Below are positions 17,264 to 25,017 of a stretch of 34,415 bases of DNA, piece by piece. The stretch's first letter is position 1, and every line of letters begins with the position of its first letter. The stretch is from positions 1-34,415 of the forward strand of contig JBIKMO010000009.1 of assembly GCA_044359175.1 (NCBI GenBank), written 5' to 3'. A model generated the notes under the pieces. That model was not told the DNA's origin, made no database searches, and saw nothing but the letters and a program-made list of their open reading frames with translations. Both the position numbers and the translations under genes were made by a program. This stretch comes from UBA4615 sp044359175. Its GTDB lineage: Bacteria > Pseudomonadota > Gammaproteobacteria > Burkholderiales > Burkholderiaceae_E.

Positions 17264-17653
17264 ATGAACACGATCGAGCGCTTGCGCAAGCACGGCTACC
17301 GCAAGTGGTACGAGCGGCAGCTGATCGAGAGTCACCTGTACCTGGTCACGCTGGTGCTCGCGCTGGTCGTGATGGTCGCGGGTCTGGAACTGCTGTCTCT
17401 GCGCGAGTCGCTTGCGGACGTCGTGTTCGACGGCTCGCTGATCGCAGGGGGCGCGTGGCTCGCATGGATCTGCTGGCGGCGCTACGCGCTCGCGATGATG
17501 GTCGCCGAACACGTCGGCCACCAGGCGCAGTGCCCCGGCTGCCAGCGGCTGGGCTTTCGGGCGGTGCCGGCCGAGGAGTCGGGCACGCCGATGCAGCTGG
17601 TGGCCGCATGCCCGCGCTGCGGTCACCGCTGGCCGATCGACCCGGGCGTCTGA
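17264..17653 (+). CDS. Small membrane protein with C-terminal zinc ribbon
   Basis: I do not recognise this 129-residue protein as a named family. It has a basic N-terminal stretch (ERLRKHGYRKWYERQ), two hydrophobic segments (about 24-43 and 56-72), then a cytosolic-looking tail with CPGC (90-93) and CPRC (116-119), the four-cysteine spacing of a zinc ribbon. ATG 17264 was chosen because the upstream in-frame codons overlap the divergent kinase promoter and are Arg-rich. It stands alone between two minus-strand genes. A membrane-tethered sensor or assembly factor is possible; nothing in the neighbourhood decides this. Confidence 0.72.
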   Translation: MNTIERLRKHGYRKWYERQLIESHLYLVTLVLALVVMVAGLELLSLRESLADVVFDGSLIAGGAWLAWICWRRYALAMMVAEHVGHQAQCPGCQRLGFRAVPAEESGTPMQLVAACPRCGHRWPIDPGV

Positions 17654-17681
17654 GCCGGCGCTCGTTGCCCCGTGCCCGCGG

Positions 17682-17700
17682 CGAGGTTCAGCGAACCTCG
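17682..17700. terminator. Hairpin between convergent genes
   Basis: CGAGGTTC-AGC-GAACCTCG, a perfect 8-base stem with a 3-base loop, covering the stop codon of the chagasin-like gene and lying about 30 bases after the zinc-ribbon gene. There is no following T run on either strand, so it is at best a weak bidirectional terminator. Confidence 0.4.
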
Positions 17701-18119
17701 AGCCGGTAGCGGGTGCGTTGCGCGGGCGGCACGGAGCCAGGCTCCCAAGGCCGCCGGTATTCGAACGCGAGCGTGGCCACGCCCAGCTGCGCCGCCTCGA
17801 AGGTGAACACCTCCTGGACCGGCGCGCCGATGGGGCTGCCGCCCCCGCCGATGCGCTCGATGCGCACGACGCCCACCTGGCGCGTCTGCGCCGGCACCGG
17901 GTCGATCAGCGTCCAGCGGTAGCCGGTCGAGGGATTGCCGGGCAGATGCACCTCGAAGCGCTGCCCGAGCCGCGCGTCGATCCGGTACCCGCGCAGATCG
18001 ACCACGGCGGGTGGCGGGGGCTCGCCTGGTACCGCGCCGTCACCGGGCCGCGTCGCGCATCCGACGATCGTCCCCGCGGCGATCGCCGCTGCCGCCCCGA
18101 ACCACCCCGCTCGCCGCAT
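17688..18119 (-). CDS. Chagasin-like (inhibitor I42) lipoprotein
   Basis: Chagasin-family proteins are tight inhibitors of papain-like cysteine proteases. This 143-residue protein has a signal peptide ending in TIVG|C, so Cys21 is probably lipidated, and then the three inhibitor loops: NPSTGYRW (62-69, usual NPTTGY), GGGSPIGAPVQEVFTF (92-107, the Gly-rich loop) and RRPWEPG (122-128). All three are in family order. It is expected to face the periplasm or the cell surface. It is a single gene, with a ribosome binding site AAGGCG before ATG 18119, and diverges from the glycosyltransferase. The native protease target is unknown. Confidence 0.85.
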   Translation of the reverse strand: MRRAGWFGAAAAIAAGTIVGCATRPGDGAVPGEPPPPAVVDLRGYRIDARLGQRFEVHLPGNPSTGYRWTLIDPVPAQTRQVGVVRIERIGGGGSPIGAPVQEVFTFEAAQLGVATLAFEYRRPWEPGSVPPAQRTRYRLEVR

Positions 18120-18431
18120 CGTCGCCTTGCCGTCTCCGGTCGATCAACCCTCATGCTACACGGCTGTGCGATGGCCACCCGGGAACCCGCAGCCGGCCGG
18201 CGCGGGGCGGCGCAGACTTGGGCGGCAGCGACGGGCGGACGATCGCAAGGTTCGGGGCGACGAGCGCCCAAGGCTCCCATGCCCGAGCCCGATACACTCC
18301 AGAGGGGCGAATCGCGCGAAATGACCGCCGGGGTGGGCACCCCACGGCGACTCGGCCGCTGCTGGGTGGCGTCGCAGCGCCGGATGACTCGGATCGGAGC
18401 CCGGCCCACCCGCCCAGGCATGGAGTTCGAC
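18120..18431. other. Divergent intergenic region chagasin / glycosyltransferase
   Basis: A 312-base gap. A TACACT hexamer (18293-18298) could be a -10 element for the glycosyltransferase, leaving a leader of about 130 bases in which GGGGT-GGGC-ACCCC can pair. GGAG stands 7 bases ahead of ATG 18432. No -35, no riboswitch class and no convincing coding frame was recognised. Confidence 0.4.
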
Positions 18432-19599
18432 ATGCAAGCGACTGTTCCCCCGGTGCTCGAGGTCGGAGGCGCGGACCGCGGCGCGATCGCGCTGCAGCCG
18501 CCGGCACCCGGCCCCGAACTCGCGATCGTCGTGCCGACCTTCAACGAGCGGGAGAACGTCGCCGAACTGGTGCGGCGGCTCGATCGTGCGCTGCCAGGCA
18601 TCGCCTGGGAGGTGGTGTTCGTCGACGACGATTCGCCCGACGGCACCGCCGACCTGCTTCGCGCGCTCGCTCGGCGCGACCATCGCGTGCGCTGCCTGCA
18701 GCGGGTCGGGCGTCGAGGCCTCGCGTCCGCGTGCGTCGAGGGCGTGCTCGCGACCTCGGCCGAGCTGGTTGCGGTCATGGACGCCGACCTGCAGCACGAC
18801 GAGACCATCCTGCCGCGGATGATCGCCGCGGTGCGCACCGGCGGCGTCGACGTCGCGCTCGGCAGCCGCTACGTCGACGGGGGGCATCGGTGCGTGGGAT
18901 GCGGGCCGCGCCCGGATCTCGCGCGCCGCCACGCGCGTCTCCCGCCTGGTGGTGCCTGCGGGGCTGGCCGATCCGATGAGCGGCTTCTTCCTGATGCGCC
19001 GCGCCGCGTTCATGGGTGCGGTCCGCGACCTGTCCTCGCTCGGCTTCAAGATCCTGGTCGATCTGTTCGCGTCGAGCCCGCGTCCGTTGAGCTTCGTCGA
19101 GGTGCCGTACCGGTTCAGGGACCGTCACGCCGGTCAGAGCAGGCTCGACGGCCGTATCGCCTGGGAATTCGGCATGCTGCTGCTCGACAAGCTGGTCGGG
19201 CGTTGGGTGCCGGTGAGGTTCCTGTCGTTCGCGGCGATCGGCGGCCTGGGGGTCGGTGTCCACATGGCGGTGCTGAGCGTGCTCTACGGCACCGGGCAGG
19301 TGGCATTCGGCGTCGGCCAGGCGATCGCGACCGCGGTCGCGATGTGCTTCAACTTCTTCCTGAACCACGCGCTGACCTATCGCGACGCACGGCTGCGCGG
19401 GGCTGCGATGTGGCAAGGCCTGGCGGTCTTCACGCTGGTCTGCGGGCTCGGGGCGGTGGCGAACGTGGGCATCGCCGACTGGCTGTTCTCCGAACAGCGC
19501 CAGGGGTGGATCGTGTCGGCCCTGTCCGGCATCCTGGTCGGCGCGGTCTGGAACTACGCGACTTCGGCGTTCTACACCTGGCGACGCCGTGGTCGCTGA
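18432..19599 (+). pseudogene. GT2 (DPM1-type) glycosyltransferase – GtrA fusion, frameshifted
   Basis: Intact homologues transfer a sugar to a polyprenyl-phosphate carrier and move it in the inner membrane. The first part (ATG 18432; 18420 is an alternative) gives the GT-A fold: IVVPTFNERENV, VFVDDDSPDGT, and the metal-binding AVMDADLQHDE, up to LGSRYVDGG. The frame then breaks. Reading resumes in the next frame with GIGAWDAGRARISRAATRVS, then PMSGFFLMRR, and the four-helix GtrA domain to the stop at 19599. The break lies at a run of six G (18879-18884); G8 would restore a YVDGGGIG reading and G5 a YVDGGIG reading. Codon use and homology are good on both sides, so this is either a recent lesion, a slippage switch or a sequencing error. 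The next gene overlaps by 11 bases. Confidence 0.85.
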
Positions 19600-21203
19600 G
19601 CCGACGCGGCTCGGCGGTTCGACCCGATGTCCGTCCCCCGAGCAGTCGCGCGCGGCGTGGGTGCGGCGGCCCGGCCTGGCTTTTGCGCTTGCGCTGCTGT
19701 GTTCGCCGATCGTCCTGCCGCTGGTGCCGGGTACCGACCAGGTGCTGTTCCTGGATCACTCGGCGGCGATGCTGCGCGGCGCAACGCTGTACGTCGACGT
19801 CTGGGACAACAAGCCGCCGGGCGTGTTCGCGCTGTATGCGCTGATGCAGGCTGCGTTCGGCCCGGGGTGGCCCGGCGTGGTGATCGGCTACGCGCTCTGG
19901 ATGGCGGCGGCGGCGGCCTTGCTCGCGTCGCTCGCGTGGATCGCCCGCCCAGGCAGCCGCGCGTGGCTGCTCACGGTCGCGCTGTCGGTCGGGCTGCTGT
20001 ACCTGCGCTCGAACGCCGATCAGGTGGCGCAGGTCGAGGAGTGGGTGCTGCTGCCGCTGTCGGCGATCCTGCTGCTCGCGACGATGGCCGATCGCCCCGG
20101 CGCGCCCTCGGCGCCGCGCTGGAGCGCCGTCGGGGTGTGCCGCGCTGGTCGCGACGCTCAAGGTGGTGCTGCTGCCGGTGGCCGCTGCGATCATCGCCGC
20201 GACGCTGCTCGCGCGGATCGCCCGCGACGGGCTCGCCTGGCGCCACGCTTGGGCCGCGATCGCGCTGTCGGTCGCGGGCTTCGCGTTCGCGTGCGCACCC
20301 GTGGCGGCGTGGTTCGTGCAGGCCGGTGCGTGGCCGGAGTTCTGGTGGACCACCTTCGTCTACCCGGGCCTCGCAGTGGTCGGCACCGAGGCCGCGCCGG
20401 CGTCGCGACTCCTGGACTCGCTCGGCTGGCTTGCGAAATCGGCGTTCGCGCTGGTGCCGGCGGTCGCGCTGGCGCTGATCGGCGCGTGGCGCGCACCGTC
20501 CTCGACGCTCGCCTGCGCGGTGTCCGGAACGCTCGCGTGGGTCGCGAGCGGCTTGGCGATGATCGTCGCGCAGAAGTTCTCCTGGTGGTCTTACCACATG
20601 CCGCTGGTGCTGTGGCCGATCGGGCTGCTGGCCGCGCTCGGCTGCGCGGCCGCGGCCGATGCCGCGAGCCCGCGCCCGGCCGTCACGCGGCTGCAGCGGC
20701 TCGCGATCGCCGCCTGCATGGCCGGGCTTGCGCTGCACGCGGCGCACCTCGCGAGGAAGTGGACGTCGTGGCCCGACTGGCCGTACCTGCCGGGTCAGCG
20801 CGAGGCGATCGCGATCGCGCGGCAGGTCGCCGCGAACGCGACGCCCGCCTGCGGCACGTCGGTGTCGATCGGCGATCAGAGCGGTGTGCAGTCGGCCACC
20901 GGACTGCGCAAGGCGCTGCCCACGCAGGCGGTGTTCTGGGGCGCGTATCTGCCGTCGCAGATCCGCCGTCTGCCGGGCGAGCTCGCCGCCGCGCGCCCCG
21001 ACCTGGTGTACGTCGACGGCTCGCAGCGCGACGAATTCGACCGGCGGTTTCCCGAGGTCGGAGCGGCCATCCAGGGTTGGCTGGAACGGGACTACACCCG
21101 GCGAGCCACCGATCCGTTCGACGGCCAGTGGTGGGAGCGCACGCCCTCGGCCGCGGCCGGCCCGTGCCCGGCCCCGGCGAGGTTCGTGATCCCACCGCGC
21201 TGA
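19589..21203 (+). pseudogene. Polytopic membrane glycosyltransferase (GT39/ArnT-like), frameshifted
   Basis: The product resembles integral membrane glycosyltransferases that use polyprenyl-phosphate sugars. The N-terminal part (GTG 19589) has the first hydrophobic helix, then DHSAAMLRGATLYVDVWDNK, a motif like the catalytic first periplasmic loop of such enzymes, and further helices to about 20130. Reading then moves one frame: the second part, beginning near AALVATLKVVLLPVA at about 20139, continues with at least six more hydrophobic segments to the stop at 21203. The break is within 20131-20142; a missing GC/CG dinucleotide would restore VCAALVAT. It overlaps the end of the GT2-GtrA gene, and the pair probably work together on a surface glycan or lipid. 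Acceptor unknown. Confidence 0.78.
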
Positions 21204-21220
21204 GCACGCCCGCGAACGAC

Positions 21221-21243
21221 GACGGCCGCATGTTGCGGCCGTC
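21221..21243. terminator. Hairpin between glycosyltransferase and tRNA-Pro
   Basis: GACGGCCGCA-TGT-TGCGGCCGTC forms a perfect 10-base stem with a 3-base loop. It lies 18 bases after the plus-strand gene and 15 bases beyond the 3' end of the minus-strand tRNA. The T-rich tail is weak (TTCGCG), so it is probably a bidirectional stop signal of modest strength. Confidence 0.6.
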
Positions 21244-21257
21244 TTCGCGAAGCATCC

Positions 21258-21334
21258 TGGTCGGGGTGAGAGGATTCGAACCTCCGGCCTCTACGTCCCG
21301 AACGTAGCGCTCTACCAGGCTAAGCTACACCCCG
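21258..21334 (-). tRNA. tRNA-Pro (anticodon CGG)
   Basis: A 77-base cloverleaf on the minus strand: acceptor CGGGGTG pairs with CACCCCG, anticodon stem CTACG/CGTAG encloses the loop TTCGGGA (anticodon CGG, reading CCG codons), T-loop TTCGAAT with stem GGAGG/CCTCT, discriminator A and an encoded CCA. CCG is a much-used proline codon in this GC-rich genome. tRNA-Pro beside ispB and pilB is usual in Burkholderiales. Confidence 0.96.
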
Positions 21335-21398
21335 AGGCACGGCACCCGAACGAACCAGGCGCCGAGTCCGCGATGGTAGCAGAGCGCGGCGAGCGCTG

Positions 21399-22382
21399 TC
21401 AGCGGTCGCGGTTCACCGCGTGCTCGGCGATCGCCAGCAGCGCCGCCCGGTGCTCCGAGGGCGGGACCTGCGTGAGCGTCGCCACGCCGGCGTCCGCCTC
21501 CTCGCGCGCGCGTCGGCGCGTGTACTCGAGCGCGCCGGTGGCGCGGACCGCCTGCAGGATGGCGTCGAAGTGCTCGGTGGCGCCGTCGCGGATCGCGTCG
21601 CGCACCAGCGCCCGCTGCTCGGGCGAGCCGTGCGCCATCACGTGGATCAGCGGCAGCGTCGGCTTGCCCTCGCGCAGGTCATCGCCGACGTTCTTGCCGA
21701 TGTCCGCGGTGATGCCCGAATAGTCGAGCACGTCGTCGATCAGCTGGAACGCGGTGCCCACGCGCCGGCCGAATTCGGCGGCCGCGGCCTCGGCCGGCGC
21801 CCCCGCATCGGCGAGTACCGCGCCCAGCCGGGCGGCAGCCTCGAACAGCCGGGCGGTCTTGTAGCGGATCACCTGCAGGTAGCGCGGCTCGTCGACGTCC
21901 GGGTCGTTGCAGTTCAGCAGCTGCAGCACCTCACCTTCGGCGATCGTGTTGGTCGCGTCGGCCAGGATCCGCATCACCGGCATCCGGTCGACGTCGACCA
22001 TCATCTGGAACGAGCGCGAATACAGGAAGTCGCCGACCAGCACCGAGGCGGCGTTGCCGAAGGCCGCGTTGGCGGTCTTGCGACCGCGCCGCAGGTCCGA
22101 TTCGTCGACCACGTCGTCATGCAGCAGCGTCGCGGTGTGGATGAATTCGACCACGGCGGCGAGCAGCACGTGGTGGGCGGCGACGTGCTCGGGCCGCCGG
22201 CCGTAGCCCAGGGCGCGCGCGAACAGCAGCAGCAGGATCGGCCGCATGCGCTTGCCGCCCGCGCCGACGATGTAGTCGGCGACCGTGTTCACCAGCACCA
22301 CTTCCGAGCGCAGCCGCTCGCCGATCAGGCGATCCATGTCGGCGAGATCGGCGACGATGGCGGGGGGCAGGGGGGGGCGCAC
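21399..22382 (-). CDS. ispB: Polyprenyl diphosphate synthase (octaprenyl type)
   Basis: The enzyme extends farnesyl diphosphate with isopentenyl units to make the side chain of ubiquinone. The 327-residue protein (GTG 22382) shows GGKRMRP (42-48), the first aspartate-rich motif LLHDDVVDE (Asp89, Asp90, Asp93), and the second QLIDDVLDY (Asp216, Asp217, Asp220), plus GDDLREGKPTLP. The frame is open far upstream, but GTG 22382 gives the normal family length; no strong ribosome binding site precedes it. A G8 tract (22370-22377) occupies codons 2-5. Divergent from rplU, convergent with nothing; tRNA-Pro follows. Chain length (C40) is assumed from the lineage. Confidence 0.92.
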   Translation of the reverse strand: MRPPLPPAIVADLADMDRLIGERLRSEVVLVNTVADYIVGAGGKRMRPILLLLFARALGYGRRPEHVAAHHVLLAAVVEFIHTATLLHDDVVDESDLRRGRKTANAAFGNAASVLVGDFLYSRSFQMMVDVDRMPVMRILADATNTIAEGEVLQLLNCNDPDVDEPRYLQVIRYKTARLFEAAARLGAVLADAGAPAEAAAAEFGRRVGTAFQLIDDVLDYSGITADIGKNVGDDLREGKPTLPLIHVMAHGSPEQRALVRDAIRDGATEHFDAILQAVRATGALEYTRRRAREEADAGVATLTQVPPSEHRAALLAIAEHAVNRDR

Positions 22383-22460
22383 GTGAGCTGCGAGGCAACG
22401 CAGGCCAGGATCGGCCGCAGTGGGGCAGTATAGCGGCGACGTCCGCCGGCGCCCGACGAG

Positions 22461-22489
22461 TTGACCTTCGGCTCCGGGCTTCGTAGAAT
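22461..22489 (+). promoter_or_regulatory. Sigma-70 promoter for rplU-rpmA
   Basis: TTGACC (22461-22466) and TAGAAT (22484-22489) are separated by exactly 17 bases, one mismatch each from the consensus hexamers. It lies 68 bases before the rplU ATG and is the best vegetative promoter in the window, as expected for ribosomal protein genes. The 60-base leader could hold L21 autoregulation, but no known leader motif was recognised. Confidence 0.85.
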
Positions 22490-22556
22490 CTCGGGTTCTC
22501 TGGCGGAGGCGCACGTGCGGTATCCGCTGCGGAGTCATCCCCTGTCGAGGTCCTCC

Positions 22557-22910
22557 ATGTACGCGGTCATCCGAACCGGCGGCAAGCAATACAAGGTCGC
22601 TGCAGGCGAAAAGCTCAAGGTCGAACTGCTCGCGGCGGACGTGGGTGCCGAGGTCGTGATCGACCAGGTGCTGGCGGTCGGCGACGGCGCGGGGCTGGCC
22701 GTGGGGTCGCCGCTGGTGGCGGGCGCCACGGTGTGCGCGACCGTGCTCGGTCACGGGCGCGGTGAGAAGGTGCGCATCTTCAAGATGCGCCGGCGCAAGC
22801 ATTATCAGAAGCGCCAGGGGCACCGGCAGGGGTACACCGAACTGCTGATCGGTCGGATCGCGGGCGCCCCGGGCGACGCGCCGGCCGACGGACCTGCGGC
22901 CGCGGCCTGA
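22557..22910 (+). CDS. rplU: 50S ribosomal protein L21
   Basis: L21 binds 23S rRNA domain VI of the large subunit. The product begins MYAVIRTGGKQYKV and has the C-terminal signature KMRRRKHYQKRQGHRQGYT. At 117 residues it is about 14 longer than the usual 103, from an Ala/Pro/Gly-rich tail (GDAPADGPAAAA) that is probably disordered. ATG 22557 is the conserved start; the longer upstream frame crosses the promoter. First gene of rplU-rpmA, 13 bases before rpmA. Confidence 0.97.
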   Translation: MYAVIRTGGKQYKVAAGEKLKVELLAADVGAEVVIDQVLAVGDGAGLAVGSPLVAGATVCATVLGHGRGEKVRIFKMRRRKHYQKRQGHRQGYTELLIGRIAGAPGDAPADGPAAAA

Positions 22911-22923
22911 GGGGGCGCACGAC

Positions 22924-23184
22924 ATGGCACAGAAGAAGGGCGGCGGCTCGACGCGCAACGGCCGCGACTCCGAGTCCAAGCGGCTGGGCGTGAAGGTCTT
23001 CGGCAGCCAGGCGATCTCCGCCGGCGGCATCATCGTGCGCCAGCGGGGGACCCGGTTCCATGCCGGTCCGAACGTCGGGATGGGCAAGGACCACACCTTG
23101 TACGCGCTGATCGACGGGCGGGTGCGGTTCGCGGTCAAGGGCGCGGCCGGCCGCTCGACGGTCTGCGTCGACCCCGCCCAGTGA
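22924..23184 (+). CDS. rpmA: 50S ribosomal protein L27
   Basis: L27 sits at the peptidyl-transferase centre. The 86-residue product starts MAQKKGGGSTRNGRDSESKR, with KVFGSQAISAGGIIVRQRG and GPNVGMGKDHTLYA in the right order. It lacks the cleavable N-terminal extension known from Firmicutes. GGGGG lies nine bases ahead of ATG 22924. Normally obgE follows directly; here a transporter gene intervenes. Confidence 0.97.
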   Translation: MAQKKGGGSTRNGRDSESKRLGVKVFGSQAISAGGIIVRQRGTRFHAGPNVGMGKDHTLYALIDGRVRFAVKGAAGRSTVCVDPAQ

Positions 23185-23279
23185 TCCGGCCGCGGGGCCG
23201 CGCGCAGCCCCGCGCCCCGCGTCGGCCGGCCCGCCGCGCGGCCATGTGACGCCCGATCCCGGGTCGAGCACCCGCCGCC

Positions 23280-23864
23280 GTGCCCGCCGAGATCGACGCC
23301 CTCCTGGTCTGCACCGGGGTCGTGGCGCTTGCCGAGATCGGCGACAAGACCCAGCTGCTGTCTCTGATGCTCGCGGCGCGCTACGGGCGCCCGGTCCCGA
23401 TCGTCGCGGGCATCCTGGTCGCGACGGTGGCCAACCATGCGCTCGCCGGGTGGGTGGGCGGTTGGCTCGGCGACGCGCTGCCGCAGGCGATCCTGCGCTG
23501 GGCGCTCGGCGGTTCCTTCCTCGCGATGGCCGCGTGGATGCTGGTGCCCGATCGGCTGGACGAGGCGCATACGCCGCCGGCCGGCCGGCTGGGCGTGTTC
23601 GGCGTGACGCTGGTCGCGTTCTTCCTCGCCGAAATGGGCGACAAGACGCAGGTCGCGACGGTGGCGCTCGCCGCGCGCTACGATGCGGTCGCTGCGGTCG
23701 TGGCCGGCACGACGCTGGGCATGATGGTGGCCAACGTGCCGGCGGTGCTGCTCGGCGAGCGCGTGGTCCGGCGGGTGCCGATCGTGTGGGTGCGCCGCGC
23801 CTCGGCGCTGGTGTTCGCGGTGCTCGGTGCGGCGATGCTGGCCGGCGTCGAGCTGCCGTTCTAG
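23280..23864 (+). CDS. GDT1 / TMEM165 (UPF0016) family cation transporter
   Basis: Members of this family move Mn2+ or Ca2+ across membranes; bacterial members such as MneA export manganese. The 194-residue protein is polytopic with two copies of the family motif E-x-G-D-K-T-Q: AEIGDKTQ (residues 18-25) and AEMGDKTQ (117-124), in two repeats of about three helices each. The likely start is GTG 23280 (MPAEIDALL). The 95-base gap after rpmA is GC-rich; I looked for a yybP-ykoY manganese riboswitch and did not see one. The gene lies between rpmA and obgE, 16 bases before the latter, and so is probably co-transcribed with them. Confidence 0.9.
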   Translation: MPAEIDALLVCTGVVALAEIGDKTQLLSLMLAARYGRPVPIVAGILVATVANHALAGWVGGWLGDALPQAILRWALGGSFLAMAAWMLVPDRLDEAHTPPAGRLGVFGVTLVAFFLAEMGDKTQVATVALAARYDAVAAVVAGTTLGMMVANVPAVLLGERVVRRVPIVWVRRASALVFAVLGAAMLAGVELPF

Positions 23865-23880
23865 CAGGCCGGAGCCACGG

Positions 23881-25017
23881 ATGAAGTTCGTCGACGAGGC
23901 GCGGATCGAGGTGATCGCCGGCAACGGTGGCAACGGGGCGGTCGCCTTCCGGCGCGAGAAGTACATTCCCAAGGGCGGCCCGAGCGGGGGCGACGGCGGC
24001 CGCGGCGGCTCGATCTGGGCCGAGGCGGACCGCAACGTGAACACGCTGATCGACTACCGCTACGCGCGGCTGCACCGTGCCCGCAACGGCGAAGGCGGTC
24101 GCGGCTCCGACCAGTACGGCAAGGGGGCCGACGACGTCGTGCTGCGCATGCCGGTGGGCACCCAGGTCTTCGACGAGGACACGGGCGCACTGCTGTTCGA
24201 CCTCACGGCCCACGGCCAGCGCGTGCTGCTCGCGCGCGGTGGCGACGGCGGGCTCGGCAACCTGCATTTCAAGTCGAGCACCAACCGCGCGCCCCGTCAG
24301 CACACCCCAGGCCGCGCGGGCGAGCAGCGGCGGCTGCGTCTCGAGCTCAAGGTGCTCGCCGACGTCGGGCTGCTCGGCATGCCGAATGCCGGCAAGTCCA
24401 CGCTGATCGCACGCGTCTCGAACGCACGGCCCAAGATCGCCGACTATCCGTTCACGACGTTGCACCCGAACCTGGGCGTGGTGCGCGTGGCCGACGAGAA
24501 GAGCTTCGTGGTCGCCGACGTGCCGGGGCTGATCGAGGGCGCCGCCGAGGGCGCCGGGCTCGGGCATCAGTTCCTGCGGCACCTGCAGCGCACGCGCCTG
24601 CTGCTGCACGTGGTCGACCTCTCGCCGTACGACGACGCCCGCGACCCGGTCGTCGAGGCCCGTGCGATCGTCCGCGAGCTGCGCAAGTACGACCGCGAAC
24701 TGTACGAGAAGCCTCGCTGGCTGGTGCTGAACAAGCTGGACACCCTCGAGGGTGCGCCCGGCGCGAAGGGCACGCCGCGCGCCGCGTGCGTGGCCGGGTT
24801 CAAGCGGCGGTTGCGGGCGCCCGGCCCGGTGTTCGAGGTCTCCGCGCTGACCGGCGAGGGCTGCGAGGCTCTGTGCCGTGCGGTCTGGGATCACCTGGAG
24901 CGGCATCGGGACCCGCCCGCCGAGCCCGCCGACCCGCGGTTCGACCCGCCGCCTGCGGCCGCGTCGCATGCGATCGACCCCGACGCGGCGCCGCGGCCCG
25001 CCGACCTCGCCCGGTGA
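23881..25017 (+). CDS. obgE: GTPase ObgE/CgtA
   Basis: An essential GTPase acting in 50S assembly and the stringent response. The 378-residue protein starts MKFVDEARIEVIAGNGGNG, with the glycine-rich Obg fold (1-158), then the G domain: G1 GMPNAGKST (about 165-173), G2 YPFTTLHPN, G3 DVPGLIEGA, G4 NKLD, G5 SALTGEG. The last 50 residues are Pro/Asp/Ala-rich and variable, as in relatives. ATG 23881; the stop overlaps the proB start (GTGA). Confidence 0.97.
   Translation: MKFVDEARIEVIAGNGGNGAVAFRREKYIPKGGPSGGDGGRGGSIWAEADRNVNTLIDYRYARLHRARNGEGGRGSDQYGKGADDVVLRMPVGTQVFDEDTGALLFDLTAHGQRVLLARGGDGGLGNLHFKSSTNRAPRQHTPGRAGEQRRLRLELKVLADVGLLGMPNAGKSTLIARVSNARPKIADYPFTTLHPNLGVVRVADEKSFVVADVPGLIEGAAEGAGLGHQFLRHLQRTRLLLHVVDLSPYDDARDPVVEARAIVRELRKYDRELYEKPRWLVLNKLDTLEGAPGAKGTPRAACVAGFKRRLRAPGPVFEVSALTGEGCEALCRAVWDHLERHRDPPAEPADPRFDPPPAAASHAIDPDAAPRPADLAR

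Noticed and set aside
23185..23279. Possible yybP-ykoY manganese riboswitch before the GDT1 gene
   Set aside because: Too short and without the conserved loop sequences.
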